From assembly GCA_964574875.1 (NCBI GenBank), contig CAZNOX010000009.1:1-64000 (forward strand): a stretch of DNA of 64,000 nt, written 5' to 3'. The position numbers were made by a program, and so were the translations under genes. Shown here piece by piece: positions 48,904 to 57,184 of this stretch. The stretch's first letter is position 1, and every line of letters begins with the position of its first letter. The notes beneath the pieces were generated by a model. The model made no database searches, had not been told where the DNA came from, and saw only the letters and a list, made by a program, of their open reading frames with translations. The DNA is from DSCS01 sp035391585. Its GTDB lineage: Bacteria > Macinerneyibacteriota > Macinerneyibacteria > Macinerneyibacteriales > DSCS01.

Positions 48904-50029
48904 TGCCTTGTTCCTTGCTGTGACAGGCGCGCTGATCCTTCTCGCTTTTGTCTTTTCTCCTGTCCTGGCGCCTCCTCTTCTGGCGCTGGCCTTTTTCTAC
49001 TTCTTTTACCCCTTCCTCTCGGAGAGTGCTTTTGTCAAAAGAGCGTTCAGCGTGGCCGCCTTTTTCCTGGTCCTGTGGCTTTGGAGAGAGCTCAAAGGGA
49101 TCCTGGTTCCCTTTGTCATCGCTCTTTTCCTCGCGTATCTCCTGGATCCTGTGGCCGATTTTCTTGAGAAGAAGATGAAGCGGGCAGTGGCGGTGCTCAT
49201 CATCATGGTCTTCATCGTGGGAATCAGTGCCCTGGCTTTTCTTGTGGTGGTTCCCAAAGTCATCGATCAGATGACTCAGCTTGTGAACACCATCGGGAAA
49301 AACCAGGATCAGATCCTCTCCTTTGCGAAAAAGTACTGGCAGGCTGTGGAGAAGAGCGGGCTGGTGGACACCCAGGCGCTTCTGGCCTCCATCAAAGAGT
49401 TCATGAACGATCTCACCAAGCAGATCTCTCTTCTCTTTACCGGGTTTTCGGCACTCTTCAAACAGCTCTTCAACCTGGTGATCATTCCCGTGGTGACCTT
49501 TTACCTGCTGCGCGATTTTGACAAAATACGGGTCTGGGCTTTTTCGCGGTTTGAAAAGAGACAGGAGAAGGTGCAGGCGGGGTACAGCCATTTCAACAGG
49601 ATCTTCGGACGGTACGTCAGAGGCGTCCTCCTCGACTCTCTCATCGTGGGGATCCTGACTTTTCTGGGGCTTTTCATCGCCGGGATCCCCTATGCTCTTT
49701 TCATCGGGATCATCACCTTTATCTTCAATCTCATCCCTTACGTGGGCATATGGCTCTCCTTCGGACTGTCCGTGATCATCGTTCTCTCTTCGGGGATGGG
49801 CCTTCAGATGATCCTGGTCATGGCTTTGATCTATTTTGCTGTTCAGATGATCGAGAGTATTGTCCTCTATCCCCGTATTGTGGGGAAGATGGTGGGGCTC
49901 TACCCGGTGGCGGTCATGGTCATGCTTCTCATCTTGTCGCGGTTTCTGGGGATCTTCGGGCTCTTTCTCGGAGTCCCGATTTCGGCGTTGTTGTGGTATT
50001 TCATCGACAGAAAGTTAAAAACAGCATAA
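48890..50029 (+). CDS. AI-2E family transporter (PerM/YtvI-type permease)
   Basis: 379 residues with about eight hydrophobic helices. The family-typical features are FVIALFLAYLLDPVADFLEK, VVPKVIDQMTQL with an amphipathic central region, and the C-terminal IPYALFIGIITFIFNLIPYVG, then QMIESIVLYPRIVG. This broad family includes autoinducer-2 exporters and sodium/proton antiporters; substrates are mostly unknown, so the name gives only the family. It overlaps the flippase gene (start at 48890). Confidence 0.85.
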   Translation: MEKNNALFLAVTGALILLAFVFSPVLAPPLLALAFFYFFYPFLSESAFVKRAFSVAAFFLVLWLWRELKGILVPFVIALFLAYLLDPVADFLEKKMKRAVAVLIIMVFIVGISALAFLVVVPKVIDQMTQLVNTIGKNQDQILSFAKKYWQAVEKSGLVDTQALLASIKEFMNDLTKQISLLFTGFSALFKQLFNLVIIPVVTFYLLRDFDKIRVWAFSRFEKRQEKVQAGYSHFNRIFGRYVRGVLLDSLIVGILTFLGLFIAGIPYALFIGIITFIFNLIPYVGIWLSFGLSVIIVLSSGMGLQMILVMALIYFAVQMIESIVLYPRIVGKMVGLYPVAVMVMLLILSRFLGIFGLFLGVPISALLWYFIDRKLKTA

Positions 50030-50039
50030 AGGAGTGGTT

Positions 50040-50546
50040 ATGAAGCAAAATGTCATGATCGAGATCGTCACCGGCCTTGGAGAGATCAAAGCGGAGCTTT
50101 TTCGTGAACGGGCCCCGGAGACCGTGGAAAATTTTCTGGCTTATGTCCGGGACGGGTTTTATGAAGGGACTCTTTTTCACCGGGTCATTCCCGGTTTTGT
50201 GATCCAGGGCGGAGGGCTGGATGTGTCGGGGAATCCTAAGGAGACCCGTCCTCCGGTGAAGAATGAAGCCGGAAACGGCATCAAAAACGAGCGGGGGACT
50301 CTGGCTATGGCAAGGACATCGGTGATCGATAGTGCCACGTCTCAGTTCTTTATCAACCTTGCCGACAATGCTTTTCTTGATCACAAAGATGAGACGGGAG
50401 CAGGATTCGGCTACTGTGTCTTTGGCCGTGTGACCTCAGGGATGGATGTGGTGGACCGTATCGCCGGGACCCCCACGGGCACCAGGGGCCCCCATCGGGA
50501 TTTTCCCCTGGATGATGTTCTGATCCGGGAGGTCAGGATCACCTGA
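50040..50546 (+). CDS. Cyclophilin-type peptidyl-prolyl cis-trans isomerase
   Basis: 168 residues from the ATG at 50040 (AAAGGAGTGGTT). It contains the cyclophilin core: FLAYVRDGFYEGTLFHRVIPGF, VIQGGG, ARTSVIDSATSQFFINL and GYCVFGRVTSGMDVVD, including the active-site Arg, Phe, Gln and Phe. It lacks a signal peptide, thus cytoplasmic (PpiB-like). It helps protein folding. The TGA stop overlaps the next start at 50546. Confidence 0.92.
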   Translation: MKQNVMIEIVTGLGEIKAELFRERAPETVENFLAYVRDGFYEGTLFHRVIPGFVIQGGGLDVSGNPKETRPPVKNEAGNGIKNERGTLAMARTSVIDSATSQFFINLADNAFLDHKDETGAGFGYCVFGRVTSGMDVVDRIAGTPTGTRGPHRDFPLDDVLIREVRIT

Positions 50547-51478
50547 TGACGAAAGAGATACACCCCCATCGCCTGGGACTCATCTATGCTTTTGCCGCCC
50601 TTTTCCTGTGGGGGATCCACGGGCCTGCGGGCCGCTTTCTTGCTCTTCAGGGTGTGAACATGTATGTGGTTGCAGCCCTGCGCTTCTGGATGGGAGCCTT
50701 TGTCTTTTTCCTCTATACACTCCGACGCGGACATCTTCGGAAGATCCGGTTTAAAGAGCGTCTGCGCCTTGTGCTGCTCATTGCTTTTGTCGGAGTAGCG
50801 CTCAACTCGCTCTTTTATCACCTGACCCTGATCTATCTCCCGGGGACCCTGGTGATGATCCTGGAAAACCTCTCTCCGGTCTTTGTCCTTCTCTTCTCTT
50901 TTCTCCTGGAGCGGGTGAGGCCGAGGTTTGTGGAACTTCTCTCTCTGGCCCTCTCCCTCGGGGGTGTCCTTCTCATCGTCCTGGGCAAGGAGCATTTCCA
51001 TGATCTTCACCCCCTCTTTTATTTCGGGATCTTTCTGGGTATTCTCACGGGGATGACCTTCGGAGTCTATGTCTACTTTTCAGCTGTGTTGGTCCGGCCC
51101 TTGCGGGGGAGGCCGGACGATATCGTCGCTTTTCTCATGAAGATCTTCACCATTACAGCTGTCCTCATGTCGCCCCTTCTGCTTATCCCGGGCCGGTGGC
51201 CGCAGACTTTCTGGGAATGGTTCTGGCTTGTCGAGATGGGGATCTTCCAGTCGGGAGCCGCCTATATCCTCTGGAACTATGCCCTCTCCCTTCTTCCCAC
51301 AAATGAGACATCCATACTCTTTCTCATGACCATTCTCTTTACAACAGTGAATGAGATCCTCTTTCTTCATCTGCAGCTGAACAGATACCTTGTCGCAGGA
51401 GGGCTGCTCATCATGGCCGGAGGATATCTTCTCACCCGGAAAAGGAGAAGACGGCTTGTGGAAAGGGGGGCCGTATGA
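50546..51478 (+). CDS. EamA-family (DMT) transporter
   Basis: 310 residues with ten hydrophobic helices in two five-helix repeats: LFLWGIHGPAGRFLALQ, ENLSPVFVLLFSFLLERVRP in the first half and a similar repeat in the second half ending LVAGGLLIMAGGYLLTRKR. The family exports drugs and metabolites (amino acids, nucleosides). No substrate can be assigned. It overlaps the cyclophilin stop and the next start by four bases each. Confidence 0.88.
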   Translation: MTKEIHPHRLGLIYAFAALFLWGIHGPAGRFLALQGVNMYVVAALRFWMGAFVFFLYTLRRGHLRKIRFKERLRLVLLIAFVGVALNSLFYHLTLIYLPGTLVMILENLSPVFVLLFSFLLERVRPRFVELLSLALSLGGVLLIVLGKEHFHDLHPLFYFGIFLGILTGMTFGVYVYFSAVLVRPLRGRPDDIVAFLMKIFTITAVLMSPLLLIPGRWPQTFWEWFWLVEMGIFQSGAAYILWNYALSLLPTNETSILFLMTILFTTVNEILFLHLQLNRYLVAGGLLIMAGGYLLTRKRRRRLVERGAV

Positions 51479-52116
51479 AATTTCTCCTCGTTATTCTCGC
51501 GGGGCTTCTTCTCTTTTTGATTCTGGTGACGGTCATGAAGACACCTGAACCGGTGCCCACGGGATCCTACGATATCCCCCTGGACCCCAAGGCGGATCCG
51601 GTCCAGAAAGAGACATCAGAAGAGGATTTCCCCATACGGATCTCCAACGGAACCATGATGCTCACCCCTCTGGCTGAATATGATATGACTGCAGCGGTCC
51701 TGTCCAAAAAAAGATATTTTTTCGGATGGAGTGCCGAGATGGTCCCGTATGATTTTGCGCTTGGTTGGGGGACCCTGGCTGAGGAAAAGGCTCGTGAGAC
51801 CGTCCGGTTCAGCCAGTCCGGACGGTGGTACTATTACAGGCTTAAGGAAGAGAGCCCCTTCAGCCCGGGATATGTCGCTCTCCACTCCTCCAATCATCAT
51901 CTTATTCCTGCAACACCCAATCTCAGGTATCTGCTGAAACGCCTGAAAAAAGGAGAGGTCATCAGGCTGACAGGATTTCTGGTCTATGCCCATGGTTTTG
52001 TCAAGGGGAAGGAAGTCTTTTGGAGATCCAGCCTGAGCCGCAAGGATACGGGAGACGGCGCCTGTGAAGTCTTCTATGTCCATACAGCTTATTACAGAGG
52101 CTCGGTCTATGAATAG
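51475..52116 (+). CDS. Membrane-anchored protein of unknown function
   Basis: 213 residues. It begins with a single hydrophobic segment (MKFLLVILAGLLLFLILVTVM), then a Pro/Asp-rich linker, and an extracytoplasmic domain of about 150 residues with FGWSAEMVPYDFALGWGTLA, SQSGRWYYYRLKEE, ALHSSNHHLIPATPNLRYLLKRL and VIRLTGFLVYAHGF. The combination of SGRWYYYR and SNHHLIPAT appears in a family of uncharacterised bacterial proteins; I know of no reaction for it. It overlaps the transporter gene, and is in front of a membrane flavoprotein, 57 bases downstream. Confidence 0.65.
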   Translation: MKFLLVILAGLLLFLILVTVMKTPEPVPTGSYDIPLDPKADPVQKETSEEDFPIRISNGTMMLTPLAEYDMTAAVLSKKRYFFGWSAEMVPYDFALGWGTLAEEKARETVRFSQSGRWYYYRLKEESPFSPGYVALHSSNHHLIPATPNLRYLLKRLKKGEVIRLTGFLVYAHGFVKGKEVFWRSSLSRKDTGDGACEVFYVHTAYYRGSVYE

Positions 52117-52173
52117 CGTTTTCGAGCCCGAACTCCCTCGCAGCAGACAGCCGGGGATGTGAAAAGGAGCGTT

Positions 52174-53439
52174 ATGAGAAAAATGATCCTTTTTATCAGC
52201 TGGAGCCTTTGTGTCGCTGTTCCTCTCTATTTCTGGAGTGCAAGCATGGCTGCCCAGGGAGGGGAAGTGGCGATTCTGGATATGGCCGGGCTTTTAGGCC
52301 ACATCGCCTATGCCTTTCTCTTTCTTCAGTCCTTTGTCATCATCGCCTTCCCCTGGACAGAGTCTCTTTTAGGGACACAGGGAAGTTATGAGATCCATGA
52401 AAAATTAGGGCTCATGGCCCTGGCTGCCCTCCTTGCTCACGGGTTCCTTCTGGTATCTGTCTACGGCGAGCTCCCCGGCGACCTCTTTCTCTGGCCGGCC
52501 CACATAGGTTTTATCCTTCTCTGTATCAATCTCATTCTGAGTTACGGGGCCAAAGCCGGAGTGGTGGGCTATCAGCTCTGGGCTGAGTCTCACAAAAGCG
52601 CACTCCTGGTCTTTCCCCTCTTCTTTTTTCACGGGATCGTCATCTACAGAGGAGATTATCTCTCCCCCATGGCTCTCTACTACATGGCTCTCTTTGGCCT
52701 TTTTGCAGTCCTGGCCGGCTGCCGTTTGAAAAGAAACAGCAGGCTCAAAAAAGAATCTCACAGGATCCTTGACGTGATCAAGGAGAATCATGAAGTCTGG
52801 ACTGTCGTCTGTGAAAAGAAGGGATTCAAGTATATTCCGGGACAATACGCCTTTGTCAGGACCGTTCACAACGGACGGATCTCGGCCCCCCATCCCTTTT
52901 CCATGACCACGCAGCCCAGGGAAAACAGAATCGCCTTCACCGTCAAGTGGGTGGGCGATTTCACGTCGACGATCCATCATCTGAAGCCGGGCGATTCCCT
53001 GATCATCGACGGGCCGTACGGAGAGTTCAGCTTTCTCAAATATGAATCGTCCGAGATGGTCTTTATTGCCGGCGGGATCGGGATCACCCCTCTTTTTTCC
53101 ATGCTCAGGTATGCCCATGCCGTGAAAAGCCGCCACCCCATCCTTCTCCTCTGGGGAAACAAACGAAAAGACGATATCATCTTCCGCCAGGAACTGAAGC
53201 AGATGACCCTGGACATGGAACGTTTCAAAACCGTCCATATCCTCTCCAGGGAGAAGTCCAAGCGGGGCGAGAAGGGGCATATCGACCTGGAACGGATCCG
53301 TAAATATGTGGAGCAGCCTTTGCGGGCCAATTATTTCATCTGCGGACCGGCGGGGCTGCGTAAAAATATCATCAGGATCCTGAAAGAGATGGGAGTGGAG
53401 GAGAAACGCATCCATGTGGAGAAATTTTCCATGTCGTAG
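52174..53439 (+). CDS. Ferric-reductase-like transmembrane flavoprotein (FNR-type oxidoreductase)
   Basis: 421 residues from the ATG at 52174 (AAAAGGAGCGTT); the GTG at 52159 adds five. The first 190 residues hold about six membrane helices with paired histidines (EIHEKLGLM, LLAHGFLLV; SHKSALLVFPLFFFHGIVIY), likely heme ligands. The second half is a ferredoxin-NADP-reductase module: IPGQYAFVRTVHNG, HPFSMTTQP (FAD), VAGGIGITPLFSML-like VFIAGGIGITPL (NAD) and ICGPAGLRKNIIRIL. It moves electrons from NAD(P)H across the membrane, perhaps reducing iron or another acceptor. Confidence 0.85.
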   Translation: MRKMILFISWSLCVAVPLYFWSASMAAQGGEVAILDMAGLLGHIAYAFLFLQSFVIIAFPWTESLLGTQGSYEIHEKLGLMALAALLAHGFLLVSVYGELPGDLFLWPAHIGFILLCINLILSYGAKAGVVGYQLWAESHKSALLVFPLFFFHGIVIYRGDYLSPMALYYMALFGLFAVLAGCRLKRNSRLKKESHRILDVIKENHEVWTVVCEKKGFKYIPGQYAFVRTVHNGRISAPHPFSMTTQPRENRIAFTVKWVGDFTSTIHHLKPGDSLIIDGPYGEFSFLKYESSEMVFIAGGIGITPLFSMLRYAHAVKSRHPILLLWGNKRKDDIIFRQELKQMTLDMERFKTVHILSREKSKRGEKGHIDLERIRKYVEQPLRANYFICGPAGLRKNIIRILKEMGVEEKRIHVEKFSMS

Positions 53440-53514
53440 ATTGAGAGTTGATGATATCCGTGCTTTTTGATATGCTGAAAGAGATGATGGAAAACCCGAA
53501 AGAAAAGAGAAGAC

Positions 53515-55100
53515 GTGAAAAAGAAACTCTTTGAACAACAGAGGGAAGAAGCGAAGTCTCTCATGGGGAGTGAGCCCCGGAGAGCGTCCCTTTTGCTTGA
53601 GGAGCTGCTCAAGACACCGCGCCTTCCTCAAAAAGAGAGAGCGCACCTGCTCATCGAGCTGGCCAGGTCGTATCGGCATACATCACAATTCCGCCGGGCT
53701 CTGGAATCCTACCAGGATGCCCTTGAATTGGGGGAAAAGAAGGGATTTGACGATATGATCACCGATGCCCTCACCGGCCTGGGTATCGTCTATCGGCATC
53801 TCGGAGACTATGAAAAAGCTCTCCGTGAATATTTTCGTCTTCTGCCCCTCTATGAAAAAAAGGATGACTACAAGAGGATCGCCGTGACCTACAACAATAT
53901 CGGTGTGGTCTACCGTCATCTTGAGGAGCGGGAAAAGACCCTGGACTTTTATTTCAAAGCCCTGGATCTCTATAAGCTGGCCAAAGAAGAACGGGGGTAC
54001 AATGATACCCTCTGCAATATCGGCCTGATCTTCTGCGACCTGGAACAGTACGACTCCGCAGAGGAGTATGTGCAGCGCTCCCTGGCATTACGCACGCAGG
54101 CCGGGGATGACAAGGGGATCGGGATCTCTGAACATAATCTGGGCCTCATTGCCCTGAGAAAGGGTCACTACGCAGAATCAAGGATGCACTACAGGCGGTC
54201 CCTGAACATTTTCCATAAAAGAAACGACTCCTTTGCCATCGCCAAAAACCTGGAAGCTCTTGCGGGATGTTTCCAGAACGAGGGGCGGGATGTCCGTGCC
54301 CTCCGCCTTTACCGCTGGGCCCTGGCCCTGGCGGAGAAACTGAATCTTCCCGAGATGCACCGCGACCTGCAGGAAAAGATAGCCTTCACTTATGAACAGA
54401 CCGGTGATATCCCTCATGCTCTGGAACACTTCAAGGCCTTCCACGAGGAGAATGCGAAACTGATGACCCGGAATAAAGAGGATACCCTCGAAAAGATCAC
54501 CATGCAGCATGAGATCGAACGGAAAAAGCAGGAGGCGGAGATCTTCAGGCTGAGGAACATCGAGTTGACCAAGGCCAAGACCATGCTTCAGAAGAAGAAA
54601 AGGGAGCTGGAGATCGCTTATGCCAGGCTTCAGGAGCTGGCCAACCATGACACTCTCACTGGGTTGGCCAACCGGCGCTATTTTATGGAGCAGGTCGAGG
54701 CTGAACTCATCCGGTTTGAGCGGAGCCACAAGAGTTTTGTGATTATTGTGGGTGATCTGGACGGGTTTAAACGGTACAACGACAAGTACGGACACGATTG
54801 CGGGGATTTTCTCCTCCAGAATGTGGCCCGGACCATACAGAAGGCTTTAAGAAAACAGGATGTCGCCGCCCGCTGGGGCGGTGAAGAGTTTATCCTCCTC
54901 CTCCCCGAAACGGATCTGAAAGGGGGAGAAGTCACAGCTGAAAAGATCCGGCATACCCTGGAACAGGCGCTCTTCGATTACAAGGGAGAGCCCCTAAAGG
55001 TGACCATCACCCTCGGGGTGAGTGTCTATCAGGGAAACACAACCCTGCCTCAGACCATTATCCAGGCTGACCAGGCCCTTTATCTGGGAAAACGGAAAGG
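53515..55100 (+). CDS. TPR-GGDEF diguanylate cyclase, 3' end lost in the scaffold gap
   Basis: A GTG start at 53515 and 528 codons up to the Ns. Residues 1-310 contain about six tetratricopeptide repeats (SYRHTSQFRRALESYQDAL, GIVYRHLGDYEKALREYFRLL and others), then a coiled coil (320-375) and the cyclase domain: LANHDTLTGLANRRYF, VGDLDGFKRYNDKYGHDCGD, and the active-site GGEEF at 455-459. Arg446-x-x-Asp449 five residues before it is the inhibitory I-site. No membrane helix, so it senses through the TPR part. It makes cyclic di-GMP. The sequence ends near QALYLGKRKG, only a few residues from the expected C-terminus; the stop lies in the gap. Confidence 0.88.
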
Positions 55101-55200
55101 NNNNNNNNNNNNNNNNNNNNNNNNNNNNNNNNNNNNNNNNNNNNNNNNNNNNNNNNNNNNNNNNNNNNNNNNNNNNNNNNNNNNNNNNNNNNNNNNNNNN
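55101..55200. other. Scaffold gap of 100 N
   Basis: Exactly 100 undetermined bases, a conventional placeholder for an unknown distance. The GGDEF gene needs about 10 more codons and a stop, and the RarD gene lacks about 75 N-terminal codons, so the true missing DNA is at least roughly 250 bases. Confidence 0.95.
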
Positions 55201-55866
55201 TTTGTGAGTGTCAACTGGCTCGTCTATATCTGGGCGGTGAACCACAGCCGGATCGTCGAGGCCAGCCTGGGATACTATATCAACCCCCTGATCAGCTTTC
55301 TCATCGGGGTGATTGTCCTGGGAGAAGCTGCAGACAGGCTTAAGAGGCTTTCCATTGTCCTGGCCCTGGGAGGAGTGGCGCTCATCGCCGTGGGAAGCGG
55401 GCGTCCGCCCTGGATCTCCCTGACATTGGCTTTCAGTTTCGCTCTTTACGGATTGATGAAGAAAAAGGCACAGGCCGAAGCCCTGCCGGCCTTGGCCCTG
55501 GAAACGGCACTGGCCACACCGCCTGCTCTTCTCTATATTCTTCTCACGGCCGGCCCGGGAGCTGCCCTGGGAAATGCCCCGGTTCACATTCACCTTCTTC
55601 TCTTCTTTTCAGGGATCGTCACGGCTTTTCCCCTTTTTCTTTTTGCACTGGCCGCGAACAGGATCCCTTTGAGCACCATCGCCTTCCTCCAATACCTCAC
55701 ACCCACGATCAACCTGGTTCTGGCCACGATTCTCTACAAAGAACCCTTTACCCCGCTCCACACGGCGAGTTTTTCACTCATCTGGGCCGGGATCATGCTT
55801 TTCTCCTTTTCCCGGTGGCAGGAATACCGTAGAATCAACCGGTATGAAAAGATCAAGCCTGTGTGA
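55201..55866 (+). CDS. rarD: RarD-type EamA transporter, 5' end lost in the scaffold gap
   Basis: 221 residues of a protein that normally has about 295. It starts inside a helix (FVSVNWLVYIWAVNHSRIVEASLGYYINPLI), which is the hallmark of the RarD subgroup of EamA/DMT permeases (WxxYIWAVNxxHxxxASLGYFINPL). It continues with IPLSTIAFLQYLTPTINLVLA and ends in a basic tail. RarD proteins are predicted ten-helix permeases of unclear substrate. The first two to three helices are missing because of the Ns. It should not be joined to the GGDEF gene. Confidence 0.88.
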   Translation, partial: FVSVNWLVYIWAVNHSRIVEASLGYYINPLISFLIGVIVLGEAADRLKRLSIVLALGGVALIAVGSGRPPWISLTLAFSFALYGLMKKKAQAEALPALALETALATPPALLYILLTAGPGAALGNAPVHIHLLLFFSGIVTAFPLFLFALAANRIPLSTIAFLQYLTPTINLVLATILYKEPFTPLHTASFSLIWAGIMLFSFSRWQEYRRINRYEKIKPV

Positions 55867-55893
55867 CGAAGGAACCCAAAGAGGAGAGACTGT

Positions 55894-56160
55894 ATGATCG
55901 TGATTCTTTTTCTTATCCTGGGCCTTCTTATGGGATGGAGGTTCAGGCCCCGGGGAAGAGCCCTGAAAGTGATCCATCAGGCCCTGACTCTGGCGATCTG
56001 GATCCTTCTTTTCTTCATGGGTATGGATATCGGTTCAGACAAGACTGTCCTCGGACAATGGAGCCGTATCGGCGGAGATGCTGTTGTGATCGCCGTCTCC
56101 TCTCTCCTGGGAAGCTTCGGCGCAGGGTACCTGTTATGGAAACGGGTGATGCAGAAATGA
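55894..56160 (+). CDS. lysO: LysO lysine exporter, N-terminal part (split gene)
   Basis: 88 residues with three hydrophobic helices: IVILFLILGLLMGWRFRPRG, then IHQALTLAIWILLFFMGMDIGSDKTVLGQW and the helix beginning AVVIAVSSLLGSFGAGYLLW. This matches the first third of LysO (DUF340), the L-lysine exporter of E. coli (YbjE). In many anaerobes LysO is encoded as two ORFs, and here the TGA at 56158-56160 overlaps the ATG of the second part at 56157, so both halves are made together. GGAGAGACTGT precedes the ATG. Confidence 0.75.
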   Translation: MIVILFLILGLLMGWRFRPRGRALKVIHQALTLAIWILLFFMGMDIGSDKTVLGQWSRIGGDAVVIAVSSLLGSFGAGYLLWKRVMQK

Positions 56161-56762
56161 CTCTGATCAGGGAGAACCTCATTCCTCTCCTGGCGTTCGG
56201 AGCCGGGATCGGGGCGGCCAGGCTGGGCCTTGCTCCTGTGGACCGCGGCGGGATGGCCGTCCTCTGTTTTCTTGTCTTTCTTGTGGGGCTGAGTGTGGGC
56301 GGGACTCCGGGGATCCTGAATTTAGTGAAAAAGATGAAAGGGCGTATTTTTCTCATCCCCCTGGGAGTGATCCTCGGGACTGCTGCGGGTAATATCATCG
56401 CCGCGCTGCTCTTTTCAGGGATGAGCCTTCGTGAGGCTCTTCTGGGAGGGGCCGGGTACGGCTACTACAGCCTTTCGGCGATCCTGATCACCGAGCAGGG
56501 AGACCCTGTTCTCGGAGCTGTGGCCCTGGTCTCGAATATGATGCGTGAATTGATCACGTTGGCCGGAGCAGGATTCATGGCGCGTTATCTCACTCCCCTG
56601 GGGCCCATCATGGCGGGAGGGGCCACATCCATGGATGTCACTCTCCCTGCTGTAACGCGGTTTTCAGGATCTGAATATGCTCCGCTCTCTTTTCTCAGCG
56701 GACTTGTTCTCAGTATAGCTGTCCCCTTTATGATCGCTTTATTCACCCTGATCCTGCCATAA
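56157..56762 (+). CDS. lysO: LysO lysine exporter, C-terminal part (split gene)
   Basis: 201 residues from the ATG at 56157; the frame is open upstream to 55863 but the start is fixed by the overlap. About six helices, including VLCFLVFLVGLSVGGTPGI, GAGYGYYSLSAILITEQGDPVLGAVALVSNMMRE with the charged Glu/Arg in the membrane, and AGGATSMDVTLPAVTRFSG. These are the conserved core motifs of LysO, where the SMD/GYGYYSLS segments face the substrate path. The two-ORF organisation implies a heteromer of the two chains. Confidence 0.8.
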   Translation: MTLIRENLIPLLAFGAGIGAARLGLAPVDRGGMAVLCFLVFLVGLSVGGTPGILNLVKKMKGRIFLIPLGVILGTAAGNIIAALLFSGMSLREALLGGAGYGYYSLSAILITEQGDPVLGAVALVSNMMRELITLAGAGFMARYLTPLGPIMAGGATSMDVTLPAVTRFSGSEYAPLSFLSGLVLSIAVPFMIALFTLILP

Positions 56763-56780
56763 GGGGAGAAAGGAGGATTT

Positions 56781-57104
56781 GTGAATCCTTTGACGGAGAG
56801 GATCATTCACGTCATACGTGCGATCCCTGAAGGTTGTGTGGCCACTTATGGAGAGATCGCGGCCAGAGCCGGGAACCCCAAAGCGTCCAGGCAGGTGGCC
56901 AGGGTCCTTCACACCTCCAGCAGGAGTCATCATCTTCCCTGGCACAGAGTCGTGGGTTCCGGGGGCCATATCTCTCTGAAGGGGGAAGGGTTTGAGGAGC
57001 AGAAGAGGCTTCTGGAAGCAGAAGGGGTGGCCGTGACGACGCGCGGGTTCATTGACCTGGAGCGCTTCGGCGTACCGGAGGAAGGGGACGGGCCTCTCAT
57101 CTGA
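56781..57104 (+). CDS. Alkyltransferase-like protein (ATL, MGMT fold without the acceptor cysteine)
   Basis: 107 residues from a GTG at 56781 (AAAGGAGGATTT). It has the DNA-binding half of O6-alkylguanine-DNA alkyltransferase: IPEGCVATYGEIAARAG, SRQVARVLH (the arginine finger) and HHLPWHRVVGSGGHIS. The acceptor motif PCHRV of active enzymes reads PWHRV here, with Trp for Cys, so it cannot remove the alkyl group. Such ATL proteins bind alkylated bases and hand the lesion to nucleotide excision repair. Confidence 0.93.
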   Translation: MNPLTERIIHVIRAIPEGCVATYGEIAARAGNPKASRQVARVLHTSSRSHHLPWHRVVGSGGHISLKGEGFEEQKRLLEAEGVAVTTRGFIDLERFGVPEEGDGPLI

Positions 57105-57131
57105 AATCCGAAAAAACGGAAGAAGGATGAC

Positions 57132-57160
57132 TTGACAATAGGCTATTTTCCTTTCACAAT
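57132..57160 (+). promoter_or_regulatory. Promoter of hldD
   Basis: Consensus TTGACA at 57132-57137, a 17-base spacer and CACAAT at 57155-57160, about 24 bases before the ATG. The -10 element is only partly consensus. Confidence 0.5.
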
Positions 57161-57184
57161 ATGGTGAAAGGTGAGGAGGAGTAT

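Noticed and set aside
52405..53679. A 424-codon - strand frame opposite the flavoprotein.
   Set aside because: It spans two + strand genes and has no promoter, ribosome site or domain.
53515..55866. A single 783-residue GGDEF-permease fusion.
   Set aside because: The frame continuity is produced by 100 N; the two halves are incomplete members of separate families.
55863..56156. The upstream extension of the LysO C-terminal frame to 55863.
   Set aside because: The extension lies out of frame over the LysO N-terminal gene; the ATG at 56157 overlaps its stop.
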